The translations under genes were made by a program, and so were the position numbers. 64,000 nucleotides of DNA, taken from NCBI GenBank assembly GCA_001939145.1, contig LSRX01001477.1:60229-124228 (forward strand), written 5' to 3'. Below are positions 35,715 through 47,455 of this stretch, one piece after another (the stretch's first letter is position 1; each line of letters begins with the position of its first letter). The notes beneath the pieces are model-generated. The model ran no database searches. It was not told the DNA's origin and saw only the letters and a list, made by a program, of their open reading frames with translations. This DNA comes from Symbiodinium microadriaticum (Eukaryota > Sar > Dinophyceae > Suessiales > Symbiodiniaceae).

Positions 35715-36245
35715 CATTTTTAGCACTCGCGCTCGAACAGCGTTAGGCCAGGTTTGGGGCGGCAAAAACAAAAACAAGACTCTTCACGAGTCCCAATTAG
35801 GATCAGTCATTCCACAGCGGCGCACACACACACATACATGCATGCATGCAAACATATTTTGCATGCGTAACTGCATACATACATACCTACGTACATACAT
35901 ACATATACATGTACATATACATATACATATGCATATACATATGCATTTACATATACATACACATACATATACATATACATACTTACACACATAAATACAT
36001 ACAAACATACGTATGTGCGTACATAGGTACATGCATACATACATACATACATACAGACCTACTTACATACATGCACCCGCATGTACATACTTAAATGTGC
36101 TCATGCACACACACACACACACGTGCACCCACACACACACACACACACACCCGAACATACATATATATATATATATATCCAGAGACAGGAAACATCCATC
36201 CATCCATCCATCCATCCATCCATCCATCCATCCATCCATCCATGC
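35715..36245. repeat. Core copy, TACA/ATAC, (CA)n and (CATC)n microsatellites
   Basis: A fifth copy of the TTTTTAGCACTCGC core (35715-35760) is followed by a GC-normal spacer, (CA)n at 35824-35836, ATAC-type repeats at 35875-36070, (CA)n at 36105-36150, (TA)n at 36160-36178 and a clean (CATC)n at 36192-36243. Confidence 0.9.
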
Positions 36246-36610
36246 ACATAATACACGCATGAAAACATACCTTGCAAGCAAGCGAGCCGCAAGCACACAG
36301 GCATGCAAGCAAACTAGAACGCAAGCAAGCTAGCATACTCGGCAAGCGACCCCTGGCAATTCACATTCGCTTCTACGCATGCGCAAGCTTGTGCCGGGCA
36401 AGGGCCTCCACACTTCTTGGGCTACCAAGAGCACACCCGCGCCATCCCCTACTGGGTACCATGTTTACACGATTGACCAACCTAAGCTGCGTCGCCAGTC
36501 CAAGAAATTCATGTTAACATAAAGCCATTTTCCGTGCATGTGCACTCTGCTTGCGAATGCATGACACACACACACACACACATGGTCGAGTTGGTAGTCA
36601 GCCTCGCTTC

Positions 36611-38604
36611 TCACGCACGTGTGAAATCTGGAAACGGCCCCCGCGCAAGCACATGCACCTGAATGTCGGCATCTGCATGCGGCAACAAACTTCGTACTTG
36701 CGCAGGTGTGAGCCTGCGAACCTTGTGACGCCAAATTTCCAGCTGCTCAATGAAGGGACTGTAAATACTAATTTCAGCCAGCCTCAGCATTTTCCAACGA
36801 ACATCACGATCATCAAGCAACATACATCCTGCCGACAAAAGCAAATTGACAAAGCAGTTTCAACGAAACCTGTAATTGGAATCGAGGCCTGGCAACGTGT
36901 ACCAGAGTAGCTCTATAAAGCCGTATGATATATTAAGTACAGTAGAATGGCTTACTCCCGCCTTTTCCACACAGACAATGCTTCCTTCGTGCGTGCCAGA
37001 AACCAATGAAAGTGATGACATGGTAGGTGCTCGAACGAAGAGAAAGGCTTCGGTTGTCTTGCTTCGTGCGTGGCTGAGCTATGCGCTTGCTGAGCTATGC
37101 ACTTGGCAAAGGCGTTAGTTAAATTCACATGCCAGGCACATCTTGTAGCCTGTAAGTAAAGTACACTCCTTGATTGTTGGAAGTGTCACAACCTTCATCA
37201 TCGGCACAATGCCCTTTGTCAACCCTCCTTCTGACCCAACTACAAATTGCAGCTGGTCGGCATATCAATGCCAAGTTCGGCAGTCACCTTAGGGTTTTTG
37301 GAGGATTCCGCCCGCAAGTCAACACCACCCGACTCGAAGCCTCCACGGGCAGCCACGAGCCGTCTATCCAGCGCACAATTCAAGATCCTTTTCGAATCCG
37401 GGCTCATGGCAATGAAAACATTGCATGTGCACGTCCGCTTCAGTTCTGTCTCTGCTAGACACGGGTCCAGATACACAGGAGCATCTGGTCCAAACTTAAC
37501 CCCATGCACGAGCACATGTAACCGTTGGTACAAGTGTGATTGTACCCATTGGCAGCACTTTGCCCCCAGTAGCCCCTCCACAGCACCAGGACAAAAGCGA
37601 GCCTGGCATCAAGGGCTTATCTCAAGCCAGCGCAGCGGACCTACCGAATCCGGGGCATTACCACAGGTCCGGCTTCTATCCATCGTCTCCAGCTTTCAGA
37701 TCTCAACCAATGTTTTCCATACGGTACGCGGCAACAGCGGATCCAAAGGCATGCCGACTGTTGTAACAGAGGTGGTCGTCCTCCCTGTTGAGAGGCAATA
37801 GCAGTATGCAGAATGCTTTCTCCAATGGACATCATGTAGCGTAAACCTGGTCACTGATTCATGTAGAGCAGCAGCATTTGTCACGACCCCCAACGGCCAG
37901 TGCCTATGCAAGGACATCCCGTGAACTTCCGAACACTTGGTGGCTGTACCATGGTGCCTTCCCTAAGACCATGACTGAAGTCCCAGTGTTGCCTTCAACA
38001 AAGAAGAAGAAGTCGTCAGGGTGGTTGTGCAGTAGTCGTGCGGTCTTCTACATGTCACTGACGCAGGCTGTGCTTGCAAACGCTGCAAAGCTTGAACAAC
38101 GAAGCTTACAAATGGCACGCAATTAAGGCAACATGCAGGAAAGCGGGCAACGGAGCTGGAGCGGGCAATCTTGGGCTCAGCAACGTACGGTCTGCGAAAC
38201 TAGTGCTTGCGGGTTTCGGGACACCTTGTCGACGCGCTTGTCAACCTAGCTGCTGCATACAGTAGACCTGGGCAGCTGCTGAAGATATGGCCCATATGGC
38301 TACAGAGGACGAACCCTCAGCCTCAACCCAACAACACGAGCTTCACCCCACCAACCAAAAGATTCACGAATCTAGGAATTTTAAGGCACTTCAGCTGGCA
38401 ACCGACGGCCGGGTCACCACTCATTACGCATGCTATGCCTGAGCCATCATTCTGTTTCAACGAGCCAGAGATGCTGTTACAGTAGGGCTTGCTGCGTATA
38501 GGCTCCGAGTCTTTACTCCGCAAGTACGTCTCTTGAACGGGAGAGTTCGGTCTCGGCTTCTGCAAAGCTCGATTGCTTAGCGGCCCATCCATTGCCGCCG
38601 ACAT
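36611..38604 (-). CDS. Unknown multi-exon protein
   Basis: Minus-strand segments are: 38323-38490, serine-rich, ending with CQLKCLKIPRFVNLLVGGVK; 37910-38055 with LLHNHPDDFFFFVEGNTGTS and VMVLGKAPWYSHQVFGSS; 37696-37880 with VTRFTLHDVHWRKHSAYCYC; 37245-37560 with DAPVYLDPCLAETELKRTCT and NVFIAMSPDSKRILNCALDR; and 36620-36844 with MLRLAEISIYSPFIEQLEIW. The antisense frame at 37247-37801 is also open but is judged a shadow, because its neighbours on the minus strand also read as protein. I recognise no family. It may be more than one gene. Confidence 0.45.
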
Positions 38605-38769
38605 ACGCTTGGAATTCCGAAAAGGAAACGGCCCAAAATGATAAATAGTCTTCTCTTAGCAAGTAGGATCCCCCAAGAAGTGAACGGGAACCCGTGCCGT
38701 TTCTGCGTTGCCCCTGCAGATCTGACGGGGGGAGACGTCCTTTTCTCCAGCGTTTCTGCCTTAGGCAAG

Positions 38770-39490
38770 CTGCTGTCTAATCGCCCCTCCTCTCCACCAA
38801 GACCAAAAACGATACAATTCCATTGCTGGACCTGGAATTTGTACCCATTGAAACGGGAGGGGTTTCGTGGGATGCCTTCGGCATCCCAAGGTCCTACACT
38901 GGAGCCTCACCTCTCCTTCTGGGCCGATGCCTGTCAAGGCTTGCCGCATCCCCGGCTTCTCTGAATTTCAGGCTTTGCATCCGCTCACGTCACTGTGAGG
39001 CACTGCAGGGCAGTGGAGCTTTGGACTTCCGACCTGGCCTGCTGGAGCATGGCGACGGTCTTTTCCGGCTTGAAGCCCGACTGAGCCATCCGCTCAACCA
39101 GGGGCCTTGCTGGGCATGCGCAGAGGTCTGCGAAATAGCTCCTCGCTCCTTATGTGTTTTGATAAACAATCAACGGTCGGTCTCTGCATCTGCTTTGCGC
39201 AGGGTGTCCGTTTGGGCGGTCCGTTCCGGGCCTGTTCAGAAGAAGCTCGCGGTGTCGGGTTTTGTCAGACACTCCCTGCTCCATCTTGTGCGCTCCTGGC
39301 ATTGCACGAAAAACGGAGCTAGAATTCCGTGCAAGAGATGCGCGCCTGCTTTCACCAGCATGGCACCGAAGAGGTTGGCATCCATCTCCTGTAAAGCCAC
39401 TCATGGCAGGGTCTCGGAGAGTCGGCTCACACACATGGCACGGAGCACGCAGCGCAGTTTGCCAGAAGCTCTGGCCACCACGCAATAGTC
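38770..39490 (-). CDS. Unknown protein, multi-exon
   Basis: Exon 1 at about 39400-39490 reads LVDYCVVARASGKLRCVLRA. An intron ending CCATGAGTGGCTTTACAG leads into exon 2 (about 39280-39390), reading MDANLFGAMLVKAGAHLLHG and then ILAPFFVQCQERT. A third at about 38995-39090 reads VERMAQSGFKPEKTVAMLQQ and then ARSEVQSSTALQC. The alternation of helix pairs resembles pentatricopeptide or TPR-type proteins, but no repeat is clear enough to name. The plus-strand frame at 38823-39488 is antisense to these exons. Confidence 0.45.
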
Positions 39491-39605
39491 CACCAAGCTA
39501 ATTTTGCAGCCGGATTTCTCAACATAGCAGATTGGCGGGGGTAGGGTAGTCAGTGTGTAGTCTTCGAGACAGGGGCCCTTCTTCTTCTCCTTTACTCACG
39601 CATCT

Positions 39606-39735
39606 ATGCTGCTCCTCCCCCCTCCTCCCCCTCCTCCTCCTCCTCCTCCTCCTCCTACACTACTACTACTACTACTACGACGACGACGACGACGACGACG
39701 ACCACGACGGCTACTGCTGCTGCTTCTTCTTTCTT
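39606..39735. repeat. Compound trinucleotide repeat CTC / TAC / GAC / TGC
   Basis: (CTC)n, then (TAC)n, (GAC)n and CTGCTG/CTTCTT follow each other without a gap. A minus-strand frame to its right (39780-39935, WRQQDADFAESQRLAAERSL) looks coding and would run into the repeat as a poly-valine/alanine tract, so the repeat may lie in or next to an exon. Confidence 0.85.
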
Positions 39736-40059
39736 CCGCCTGGTACTGCTATTCGTACCCTCCCCCCCCTTCTCTTCGTGTGTTCTTTTGCCTCGTGCCT
39801 TCCGCGCCGTCAGGCTTCTCTCCGCAGCCAGGCGCTGGGACTCGGCGAAGTCGGCGTCCTGCTGGCGCCAAGTGGCCGCCTGAAGGGCGCACTGCGGCGC
39901 ACTGCTCGTATCATGCTCTCACAAAACCCAACTTGCCAGACTAGGGTTTCGACTCTCGCCACTCGCCCAAGACAGGCAAGGCTCCACACAATCCAATCAC
40001 GACACAATCACGAAGAAGTGGGAGGGTGGGCGAGGGGGGGGTCTGTTAGGCTGATCCGA

Positions 40060-40560
40060 GACTAATCCGATGCTACTCCTGCACTAATTTCCTAGGATAA
40101 CCCCAGGCTAATCCTACGCCAATCCTACACTGATCCAGCCCTCCTTGGTGTTCCACCGTGATCCTAAACTAAACCTAAATTAATCCGACGCTACGCCGGC
40201 TGATCCTAGAGTAAGCCTTGTGACTAATCCGAGGCTAATTTGGTGTTCCCCATGTCCCGACACGAATCCTATAGATTAGTCCGAGGCTAATGCTGCACAA
40301 ATCCAGCGATCCTGGGTGTTTCACCGTAATCCACTGCAGCACTCCTATGCTTATGCCGTTCTACATTCTCTCTGCGTCTCTGATTCCCCTTCTCTCTGAA
40401 ATCTATACTTCTCGCTGTCTGTGTGTCTGCCGTTTCGTTTTGCGGGTCTGCTGGAGGCTGTCACTGAACCCGTTCATCTATCATTAACCTAGCATAAATC
40501 ATAATCTGCGACAATCCTGCACCCATCCTCTGCCTATACCCGACGAATTACTTAATCTCA
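40060..40560. repeat. Degenerate CTAATCC-type satellite
   Basis: The words CTAATCC, AATCCGAGGCTAAT and GATCCTA recur irregularly over 500 bp with no frame. It is a decayed short-unit satellite. No gene is supported from 40.0 to 41.8 kb. Confidence 0.7.
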
Positions 40561-41889
40561 TGCTAACCACGTATGAAGATGATAAGTGAAGGACTAATTA
40601 AGGAACCAACCCTCCAACTACCCACCCCCTGAGACAAGCACAAACCGGGCCGGAATAGGGTTCTTACAGGTTTACGGTGTTGCAGGCCTTTGCGTTCCCG
40701 CTCACTCTCGCTATGGGGCGTTAGGGGTTCACTTGTGGGATTACGCAAATCTAGCGTTTCTCTAGTGCTTGGGGTTTGAGGTGGGTCCTGGGCCTGGGAC
40801 TTCGATGGTTTGGGGCTTGGGCCTGGCGGTCGCAAGACCCTTGCCAAGACTCTCACGCTGCTGTATCACAAACGAACTTGTGTATCCGTTGGCGAAAGAA
40901 GAAGTGATACTCGAGCTTTCCGGGATGCGGGGCCACACATTTCCATCACGGGTGCACTTGAAGCATCGTGCATTTTGGCCAATGTTCTACCTTCAGCGTC
41001 ATCTCGGTGGTCAGCCTACTGTAGCGATGCAGAAGTAGCATAAGCTGGACGAGGCATCTCCCCTTCAACAACCAGGCAGTAGAAACGCACTGGATTTGAA
41101 CGTCGGTCCTTGCCTGCCACCTGTCCGCCTCTTTGTCGTCCCAGCCCTGCAGCGCAGGAAAAGCTGCAGGATTTAGGGCAAAACTACGCAAAACTGGCCC
41201 AAGTCCCAAACAACAAAAATGTGCTCTCTCTGGGCCTGGGCACTCCATACCCCAAACCCTCTTCCCTGCCCAAGAAGGGCCAAAAGGCAATCTTCCATTC
41301 CGATTCTGGGCTCCGAGCCCTCTCCCTCCTCTCGGCGGCCTGCTGCTTGATCGTCGCGAACCTTCCGTTGTCCACAGGAGCCAACTAGCGCGAACACCCA
41401 GAAGAGCAAAAGCCGACTCTTCCTCTCTACGGCGAAACAGTCCAACTATGCTATCACGTAAACTCAACTTACTCAACTCTATTCTAATGATTAAAGTCTT
41501 CTGGTGCAGACACTGCAGACCTTGCCCTTCTCTCTTGCAAGTTGCAACTTTTGCAGGCAGGCTGCAGCTCCTTCGCTTGCCGCTTGCGCTCCGCCTTCCT
41601 GCGGGACTTACTTGACTTAGACTGTATGTATATACGAAGGGTAGCATAAATATAAGAATATGAGTGCCAATAATACGAGAAAGAATTAGTCTGCGACAGT
41701 ATGCTTTGTAACATGTCTGCACAGTCTGTGCAAGTGTGGAGGAGGGAAAGCGGAGGAGAAGAGGCGTGCTTGCTCAATAAGATGTCTTTTTTTATCCCTC
41801 CCGCCTGGCTAGGACGAACCTACGATGCAGGGTCAGATGCTGGTTATGAGAGGTTGCCGATGATGCTTCACGCGTTCGACGGGGACGAC

Positions 41890-42894
41890 TAGGTCGGAAA
41901 GAGAGTCGCACCTCTAGCCGTGCGGCCTTGCCACAGGGCTCGAAGTAAGGCCACGGCTTCGCGAAGAAGTCTGCGGTCTGCTTCTTCTCGTAGGCCCTGA
42001 GCAGGACCAGGAGGAAGGACCAGCTTCCCTCATGCGCCCTCCGGCGGCCTGAAATTTCGATCGATGGTGAGGTCCAGCGCTTCTTCCTGGAAGAAAGCCC
42101 CCAAAACGGCTCAAGCCCTTTTGCCCTGTATGACACAAGGCCCTCGCTCGCCGCCTGTTCAGCCCTTCAGCTGTGGGGAGGGGGAACTCAAGCTGAGCTG
42201 GAACGTCCGTGATGAGCCCCATGTCATTTTTTCCTGTGCTTTACCAGTATTTGCTAGGCTATATCATATCGCACTGTACTAAACCCGAAGCCCTCCAGCT
42301 GCCACGCCCTTTTGCAATCTGCGAGTCGCTTTCCTAACGCTCTGATTACGTCCCGCAGCACTGGGCGACTGCGGCTCACGGGCTTTTGCCAGCTGCCCCG
42401 CAATTGTGCTTCAACAACAGACTTCCTTGGTGCTCCTCGAGCTAACAACCTAGACCATATAGACCAGACCATCAAACGATACCAAACGTTGCTCACTTCC
42501 TTGCTTGTCCCATATATTTCTTCCATGTACCAGAACTTGGCGGGATAATGTCCGCCCCAGCGCTGTCCAACATCGAGAGACCTCCTGGATGCCCAGCGGG
42601 GATGTCCAAGGCCTACGGGGGGATGCCCTGCTAGTGACCAAACATATTAAATTCCCGATGCTCTCGCGGCTCGAAAAAGGCTTTCATCTACTGCTCCAGA
42701 CAGACCTTGTTTGAGAGCACCCAGACAGCTGCAGGGCTTGCGCACTCGACTCCACTCAGAAGAAAGTCAGAGTGTCGTATCCAAACCTGTGCAAGGCTGC
42801 AGAGATCATGGATGTATCCGAGCACGGTGTGCGGAAGTCTTTCCGCCACAACTGCCCGCGACTCTCCGGGGGCCGGACCACGTGCCGGAGTCAT
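41890..42894 (-). CDS. Unknown multi-exon protein
   Basis: Segments are: 42690-42820 (VLGYIHDLCSLAQVWIRHSD, then FLLSGVECASPAAVWVLSNK); 42258-42440 (VLRDVIRALGKRLADCKRAW, then QLEGFGFSTVRYDIA and a stop in that frame); and 41890-42135 (SWSFLLVLLRAYEKKQTADF, then FAKPWPYFEPCGKAARLEVR). All on the minus strand and coding-like; whether they are one gene is not certain because the middle one may end at its stop. No domain recognised. Confidence 0.4.
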
Positions 42895-42929
42895 CTTCGA
42901 CGGCGATCACGCGAATCGTCCCTGCCACC

Positions 42930-42955
42930 ACCACCGCCGCCGCCGCCGCGCCTGC
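42930..42955. repeat. (CCA)n-(CCG)n short tract
   Basis: A short CCACCACC/CCGCCGCC compound run, plus-strand orientation. Confidence 0.8.
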
Positions 42956-43099
42956 AGCGCGAACTTCAAGGCGAGTCTTGGATGGTCCTGTCCTGAATCT
43001 ACAGGCCTGGGTGGGCCGCCATTCTTGAGGACCTGGGCGTCAGTCGTTGCCGCGCATGGTCATAATTATGACAGTTTATAACAGCTTAATGATGCATAG

Positions 43100-43289
43100 A
43101 TGCCCTATCTATATATCTATATATATCTATATATCTATATATATCTATATATATATCTATATATCATCTATATATCTCTATATCTCTATATCTCTATATC
43201 GCTATATCTCTATATCTATCTATCTATCTATCTACCTACCTACCTACCTACCTACCTACCTACCTATCTATCTATCTATCTATCTATAG

Positions 43290-43321
<32 letters not shown>

Positions 43322-43322
43322 G
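43100..43322. repeat. (TATC)n/(CTAC)n microsatellite with a strand switch
   Basis: ATCTATAT-type repeats give way to (CTAC)n (about 43231-43263) and (CTAT)n. At about 43287-43292 the sequence turns around (CTATAGTAGATAG) into (GATA)n, so the last 60 bp form a near-perfect inverted repeat. Confidence 0.9.
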
Positions 43323-43371
43323 ACAAAGGAGGCACTCCGATGGAGGGATGCCGCCGAGGGCGCCGCGATGT

Positions 43372-43720
43372 TTTTGGCAGCGGCTTTGCCTTTTGCCTCA
43401 TCGAGGACGGCCTCGTAGGTGCACTCGTCGCCGATTTGGAGGGCATCAAAACTGCCTCGCGAGAGGGGGCGCACTTTATATCAAGGGCAGGGAGGGAGAC
43501 AACCCCCCCCCCCCGCCCAACTCTCCCAGCCCCTCTAAAACGCTCAACGCCCTAGATCAAGATTCAAGATCCTTCTCTGCTGCCCTCCCACCCTCGCGAC
43601 ACCCTGAGGCCAGCCAAGGGGCTGTTTTTCAAGGCCGACTTGTGGAAGAAGAGGTCTTTGTCATCCACCTTCCCGCTGTGGGGCCGAATGAATCCGATCC
43701 CTGCGGCCTTCAGCTCCTCA
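43372..43720 (-). CDS. Cold-shock-domain protein (partial model)
   Basis: Exon 1 (about 43605-43719) reads ELKAAGIGFIRPHSGKVDD and KDLFFHKSALKN. This matches the cold-shock domain: the KGFGFI-like RNP1 is here AGIGFI, followed by the RNP2-like DLFFH. After an intron with an acceptor near 43470, exon 2 (43372-43469) reads FDALQIGDECTYEAVLDEAK and GKAAAKNIAAP, the domain's C-terminal strands (L-x2-GDEV-x-(F/Y), (K)GK-x-AAKNV). Such proteins bind RNA or single-stranded DNA and are abundant in dinoflagellates. An upstream segment at 43750-43850 (LPEWGSIGIIQDYRSR) may be another exon. Exon 2 abuts the (GATA)n tract, so the C-terminus is uncertain. Confidence 0.65.
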
Positions 43721-43899
43721 AGAAAGAAGTGACTTCGAGGCTGTCGAAGTGAGTGCGAGGGCGGCTTCTATAGTCCTGGATGATGCCAATGCTCCCCCAC
43801 TCTGGCAAGGGCGGCCCCAACTTCTCGTCGGCCTGGACAGGCAGGGCCAGGGATCATGGAGGGAGCACTCTTCTGCAGCACGGGGCCAAATAGACTGCG

Positions 43900-44280
43900 C
43901 ACGATGCTGGGGCCGCTAGGGGTGCTCGGAAAGACCCGAGTGCCTTGGCCTCACCTCCTCCTCGCCCTCCTTTTCGCGGAGCCGACCTACTTCGGCTTTC
44001 CTGCAAAGGTAGGGGCGGGGCGGGGCCCCAAATTTATTTGCAGCCTGAAAGGAGGGAGTCCTTTCGCGACTTCCGCGGAGGAGATCGTCGTCTGGAGTCC
44101 GACCTGCAAGTGCGGAGACACTTTCCCCAATTTTAGGGCGCCCAGGAGCGGAGCTCTGGGACCTCGACGGCGACCGTCGCCGTGGCATGGCTGCACCGGC
44201 GGTGCCCTTCGCCGGCTTCGCACCCTTACGGGACCCCGTCCGAGGGCCCCGACTGCCCCCTGTGACATTGAGCCAACGCA
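43900..44280 (-). CDS. Possible coding exon, basic and serine/proline-rich
   Basis: The minus frame reads KGAKPAKGTAGAAMPRRRSP and SRSQSSAPGRPKIGESVSAL, low-complexity and basic as in RNA-binding or nuclear proteins. It lies upstream of the cold-shock exons and could be part of the same gene. The opposite strand is also open (43856-44359), so the call is weak. Confidence 0.25.
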
Positions 44281-45188
44281 AAGCAAATGGCGGCCGTCAG
44301 TCGAGCTCTTCAGAAACTGGACGTGCGAAGTGCACTCCACGCACACTGTGACTGAATGATGTGATGGACCCATGGTGGATGAGGGTCCTGGGCACGCTGT
44401 CTCTCGACCATTGCCACCCCGATGGTGCTAACCAAAGTGTCCACACCTGCCGAGCCGACGAATCGAACTGAGCCGCGCCCCGTCGAATCGGATCAAACGC
44501 GACTCCATACGACGGGTCTCCGTCTTAGGGACGGATTTTGAGCGCGGCGCGCTTCTGGTTCTCACGGATCTTGTGGAGCATGCCTCCGGGCCTTCAGCTT
44601 GGGGCCGCAGGCGAAGCGCGGATTTGCTCCCAGAATTGCTGCGTCCGTGAGCGGAGCTGGGCCTATGGCCTTCCGACATCAGATCGCAGTATCTAAGTGC
44701 CGCGCAATTCGGCGTCTTGGGGTTGTGACCTCGATGCGATGCGAGCAAGGACATCCCTCTCTCTGGCAAGACACTGTGCAAAACTTCATGCACAGAACCT
44801 CTTGTGGGCGGGGCTAAGGTCCGACTTGAGGAAGTGAAAAGTGCCCAGAGGACTTCTGCTCGAAGGGCACTGCTTCCCACGGAGCTCTATTCGATCAAGG
44901 CTATGAACATCCCAAGTCAACCCCCTGTTCCCAAGGTTCTAAGGTTCTCAATCGCACGGCAGAAATAAGTGAGGAGCAACTTCAGGGCTTCAGGCTTAAG
45001 TCTCAGGATCTCGCGTAGCCCGCATCCACTCCAAGGCTCTTTGGGTGTCTTCCTCCCGGGGGCTTCCATGAAGGCAGTTCCGAGGTCTGAAGGAGATCAT
45101 CTGGCGGGGGGTGTGTAAAGATCTCCTGAGGGGTAAGTGGAGTTAGGATGGGAGGAGGGATTCGCGTTGCTCGCGTTTGACGTTGAGC

Positions 45189-45700
45189 TCATGTTCTGGT
45201 GGCACGGCGGCTTAGTGCTGTGTCAAGAGGGTCATGCTTTGCGAGCAAGATCGGACCCAAACCAAGAAGACATTTTGCAACGCTTCTTTCAAATGCTTCC
45301 CGTGCCAGGATCTTTGCATAAACAACACCTTCAGCACCTAGCGCCCCAACAAGGACGAAGCAGGCAACACACTCTTTCGCAGGTGCGTCAATAATTGCAG
45401 TTGACTGGTCCTCTGGATCGTTTGCTAAACGTGAAAACCTGGAGTCAATGCTGCCTACTCCGTTGCCATGGGCTATCCTGCTGCTGATGTCGCTTGGCCA
45501 GATCCAATGGTGAAGGATTTCAAACGTTTCAGCAATCCGGAGGAATCGCATCCAACGGTATAGTCTAGAGTTGTGTATATATCTCTGAGGGCTCGCAGGA
45601 GGCACCAAGCCTCTTGGACCTTTGACCTGCCAATAGGGTACGGTCCCTGCGCCGTGTCAGGGCACTGAGCACCCGAAGTCTGCAGTGCCAAGATATCAAC
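45189..45700 (-). CDS. Unknown protein exons
   Basis: The minus frame 45473-45691 reads SKVQEAWCLLRALRDIYTTL and SSGLLKRLKSFTIGSGQ. A second frame at 45200-45420 reads DAPAKECVACFVLVGALGAE and GVVYAKILAREAFERSVAKC. A GC-AG type intron after IGSGQ would join them, but two frames overlap between 45473 and 45608 and I cannot fix the boundary. No family recognised. Confidence 0.4.
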
Positions 45701-45854
45701 TCGACTTCCGTCACTTCCATCCTCAAGACACTACCACCCACCCACCGTTCCGGACTTCCGGCTTGGTGCCATGGCGAGTTTGCAGGTCGCATTTGCACAA
45801 GGTAGTGTGGAAGAGATGCCTAAGGACAAATAAATCAGCTTGCCAAAACAGGTT

Positions 45855-45873
45855 GAGAGAGAGAGAGAGAGAG
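45855..45873. repeat. (GA)n microsatellite
   Basis: A short run of GA dinucleotides next to the 3' end of the coiled-coil gene. Confidence 0.9.
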
Positions 45874-45889
45874 AGAACGACAGATGTGC

Positions 45890-47323
45890 GAACATTACTT
45901 GTTGGTCACAAACGCAATCGCCACATTGCCGATGGTGCTCTGGCCAAGGCCTCCTTCTCTTCCCGCTTCATGCGCTCCTGCGCGGTCTGGGACATATCGA
46001 ACCTCAGGTTTCACCCTATTCGTACGGACGAACTGCTTCAAGACCGACGGGACCGGGTGTCTCTTGTCAGATGCCGAGGCAAATGCAATCCGGCGAACGC
46101 AAAGCAAAGTCCGACAGACTAGAAATCCAATGCCCCAGCATGCCAAAACTAAAGTGGAAATTTCGCCGAGAGGCATGCGGCGTCTTTGTGATTTGGCCAC
46201 AACACTTTAAGTACTTATACTAATCTAACTTAGCCTAGAATTTTGCTGGAGCCTTCAGTGCTGTACCGAGCAAGCTCATAGGATCTCCGAAAGTCAAAAG
46301 TACAGCAGTGCGGCGTATGGCCTGGGGCTGTGGCTGAGTCTTCATGAGCTGGGACTCAACCGCCCTGCGTCGCTGTCGCTCCGCCAGCTCCTCATTCGAC
46401 TGGGGCCCGGGGCCCGGGAGGGTGCAATGGCGCCAATGGCAGTCTAAGGAGTCTGTGTCCTGCTGGCGGAACTGCTCCTCCAGCTCTAGTGTGCGATCCA
46501 TCCTTAGCCCATCGTAAATCCCCAGCAATCCCGAGAAGTCCTTCACGCTAGGTGGCGAAGATTGCTTCGCAAGCGCAAGAAGCAGACACTGTACCGTCCT
46601 ATTGTTCCACTCCCCGAGGCTGGGCTCCCCTGCGCTTCTTGATCCCGGAGGGCCCGCCGCGCCGCACTACGCTTGTGACGCTCGGCCCGCACCAGTTGCT
46701 GCGCGGTGGCCTGTAGGATTGCCCACCAGTGACAACAGTGCCGATGAGAGGAAGGGTCGGGGAGGAAAAGGAGCCTCTTTCAGCATCTCCTTCTTCTGCT
46801 GCTGCTTCTGGAGCCTCCAGAGTTTCGGGACGAAGCAATGGCTGGTTAACGTGGAAGCTGGGCTCCGCGCTCTTCCGTCGCAGCAGACTTGGCACGCTCT
46901 ATCTGGGATCAGGCAAACAATCACAGCCTGGTCCGGGACGTGAGCACTGTTCTGTGGCCTCTGCAAGCATGTTTGCCCGGTCTTGCCGCTTCTCCACCTC
47001 CTGCGTGTCTTGCGACAAAGAGAAAGCCTTTGCTTTTCCGGGCAAGGCCAAGTCTGGCCTCGGCCTCTCGCAGAGCTTGTGCCTGCCAGGGCATGCCGCC
47101 CCATGATCAACGATTGCTACTGCTATCGCGAGAAGCGTGTTTTCTCCACCTGCTTCATTTGCAAGTCCAAGGCTTGACGGTACTTGTCAGCCTTGTCCTC
47201 AGCAGTTTTGCAAGAGCTGGGCTTCGGGATAATGATGCTGAAATCGCTTCTCTTGGCCTGCTTCTGCCGCTTCTTCTCCTCAGATGCAGTCGAAACCAGG
47301 CATAAGAAGCCGAAAGCTGCCAC
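45890..47323 (-). CDS. Coiled-coil protein, multi-exon
   Basis: Segments in order on the minus strand are: 47130-47280 (KRQKQAKRSDFSIIIPKPSS, then DKADKYRQALDLQMKQVEKT); 46960-47080 (AFSLSQDTQEVEKRQDRANM); 46680-46890 (LLRRKSAEPSFHVNQPLLRP and a PRSNW-containing tail); 46340-46546 (MDRTLELEEQFRQQDTDSLD, then NEELAERQRRRAVESQLMKT); and 45900-46010 (MSQTAQERMKREEKEALARA), ending in a stop near 45905. The Q-A-L-D-x-Q-M-x2-(V/K)-E-K pattern and charged helices resemble axonemal or microtubule-associated coiled-coil proteins such as the CCDC66 type. That link is inference from composition and one motif only. Confidence 0.45.
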
Positions 47324-47401
47324 AAGATCTCTTTTTTGCCTGCTTGCCAGCTAGGGATCCGATGGCCTCCGCAACATCTTTTTTGTTAGGTTTGGTCCGC
47401 T

Positions 47402-47403
<2 letters not shown>

Positions 47404-47435
<32 letters not shown>

Positions 47436-47440
47436 CGCGG
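47404..47440. repeat. (TTGC)n microsatellite
   Basis: Nine or so TTGC units ending in CTCGCGG, just outside the foldback-like element. Confidence 0.95.
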
Positions 47441-47455
47441 CCTTAGAGGACGGGC

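Noticed and set aside
37247..37801. 184-codon plus-strand frame
   Set aside because: The minus strand has several coding-like exons in a row at this locus; the plus frame is most likely its shadow.
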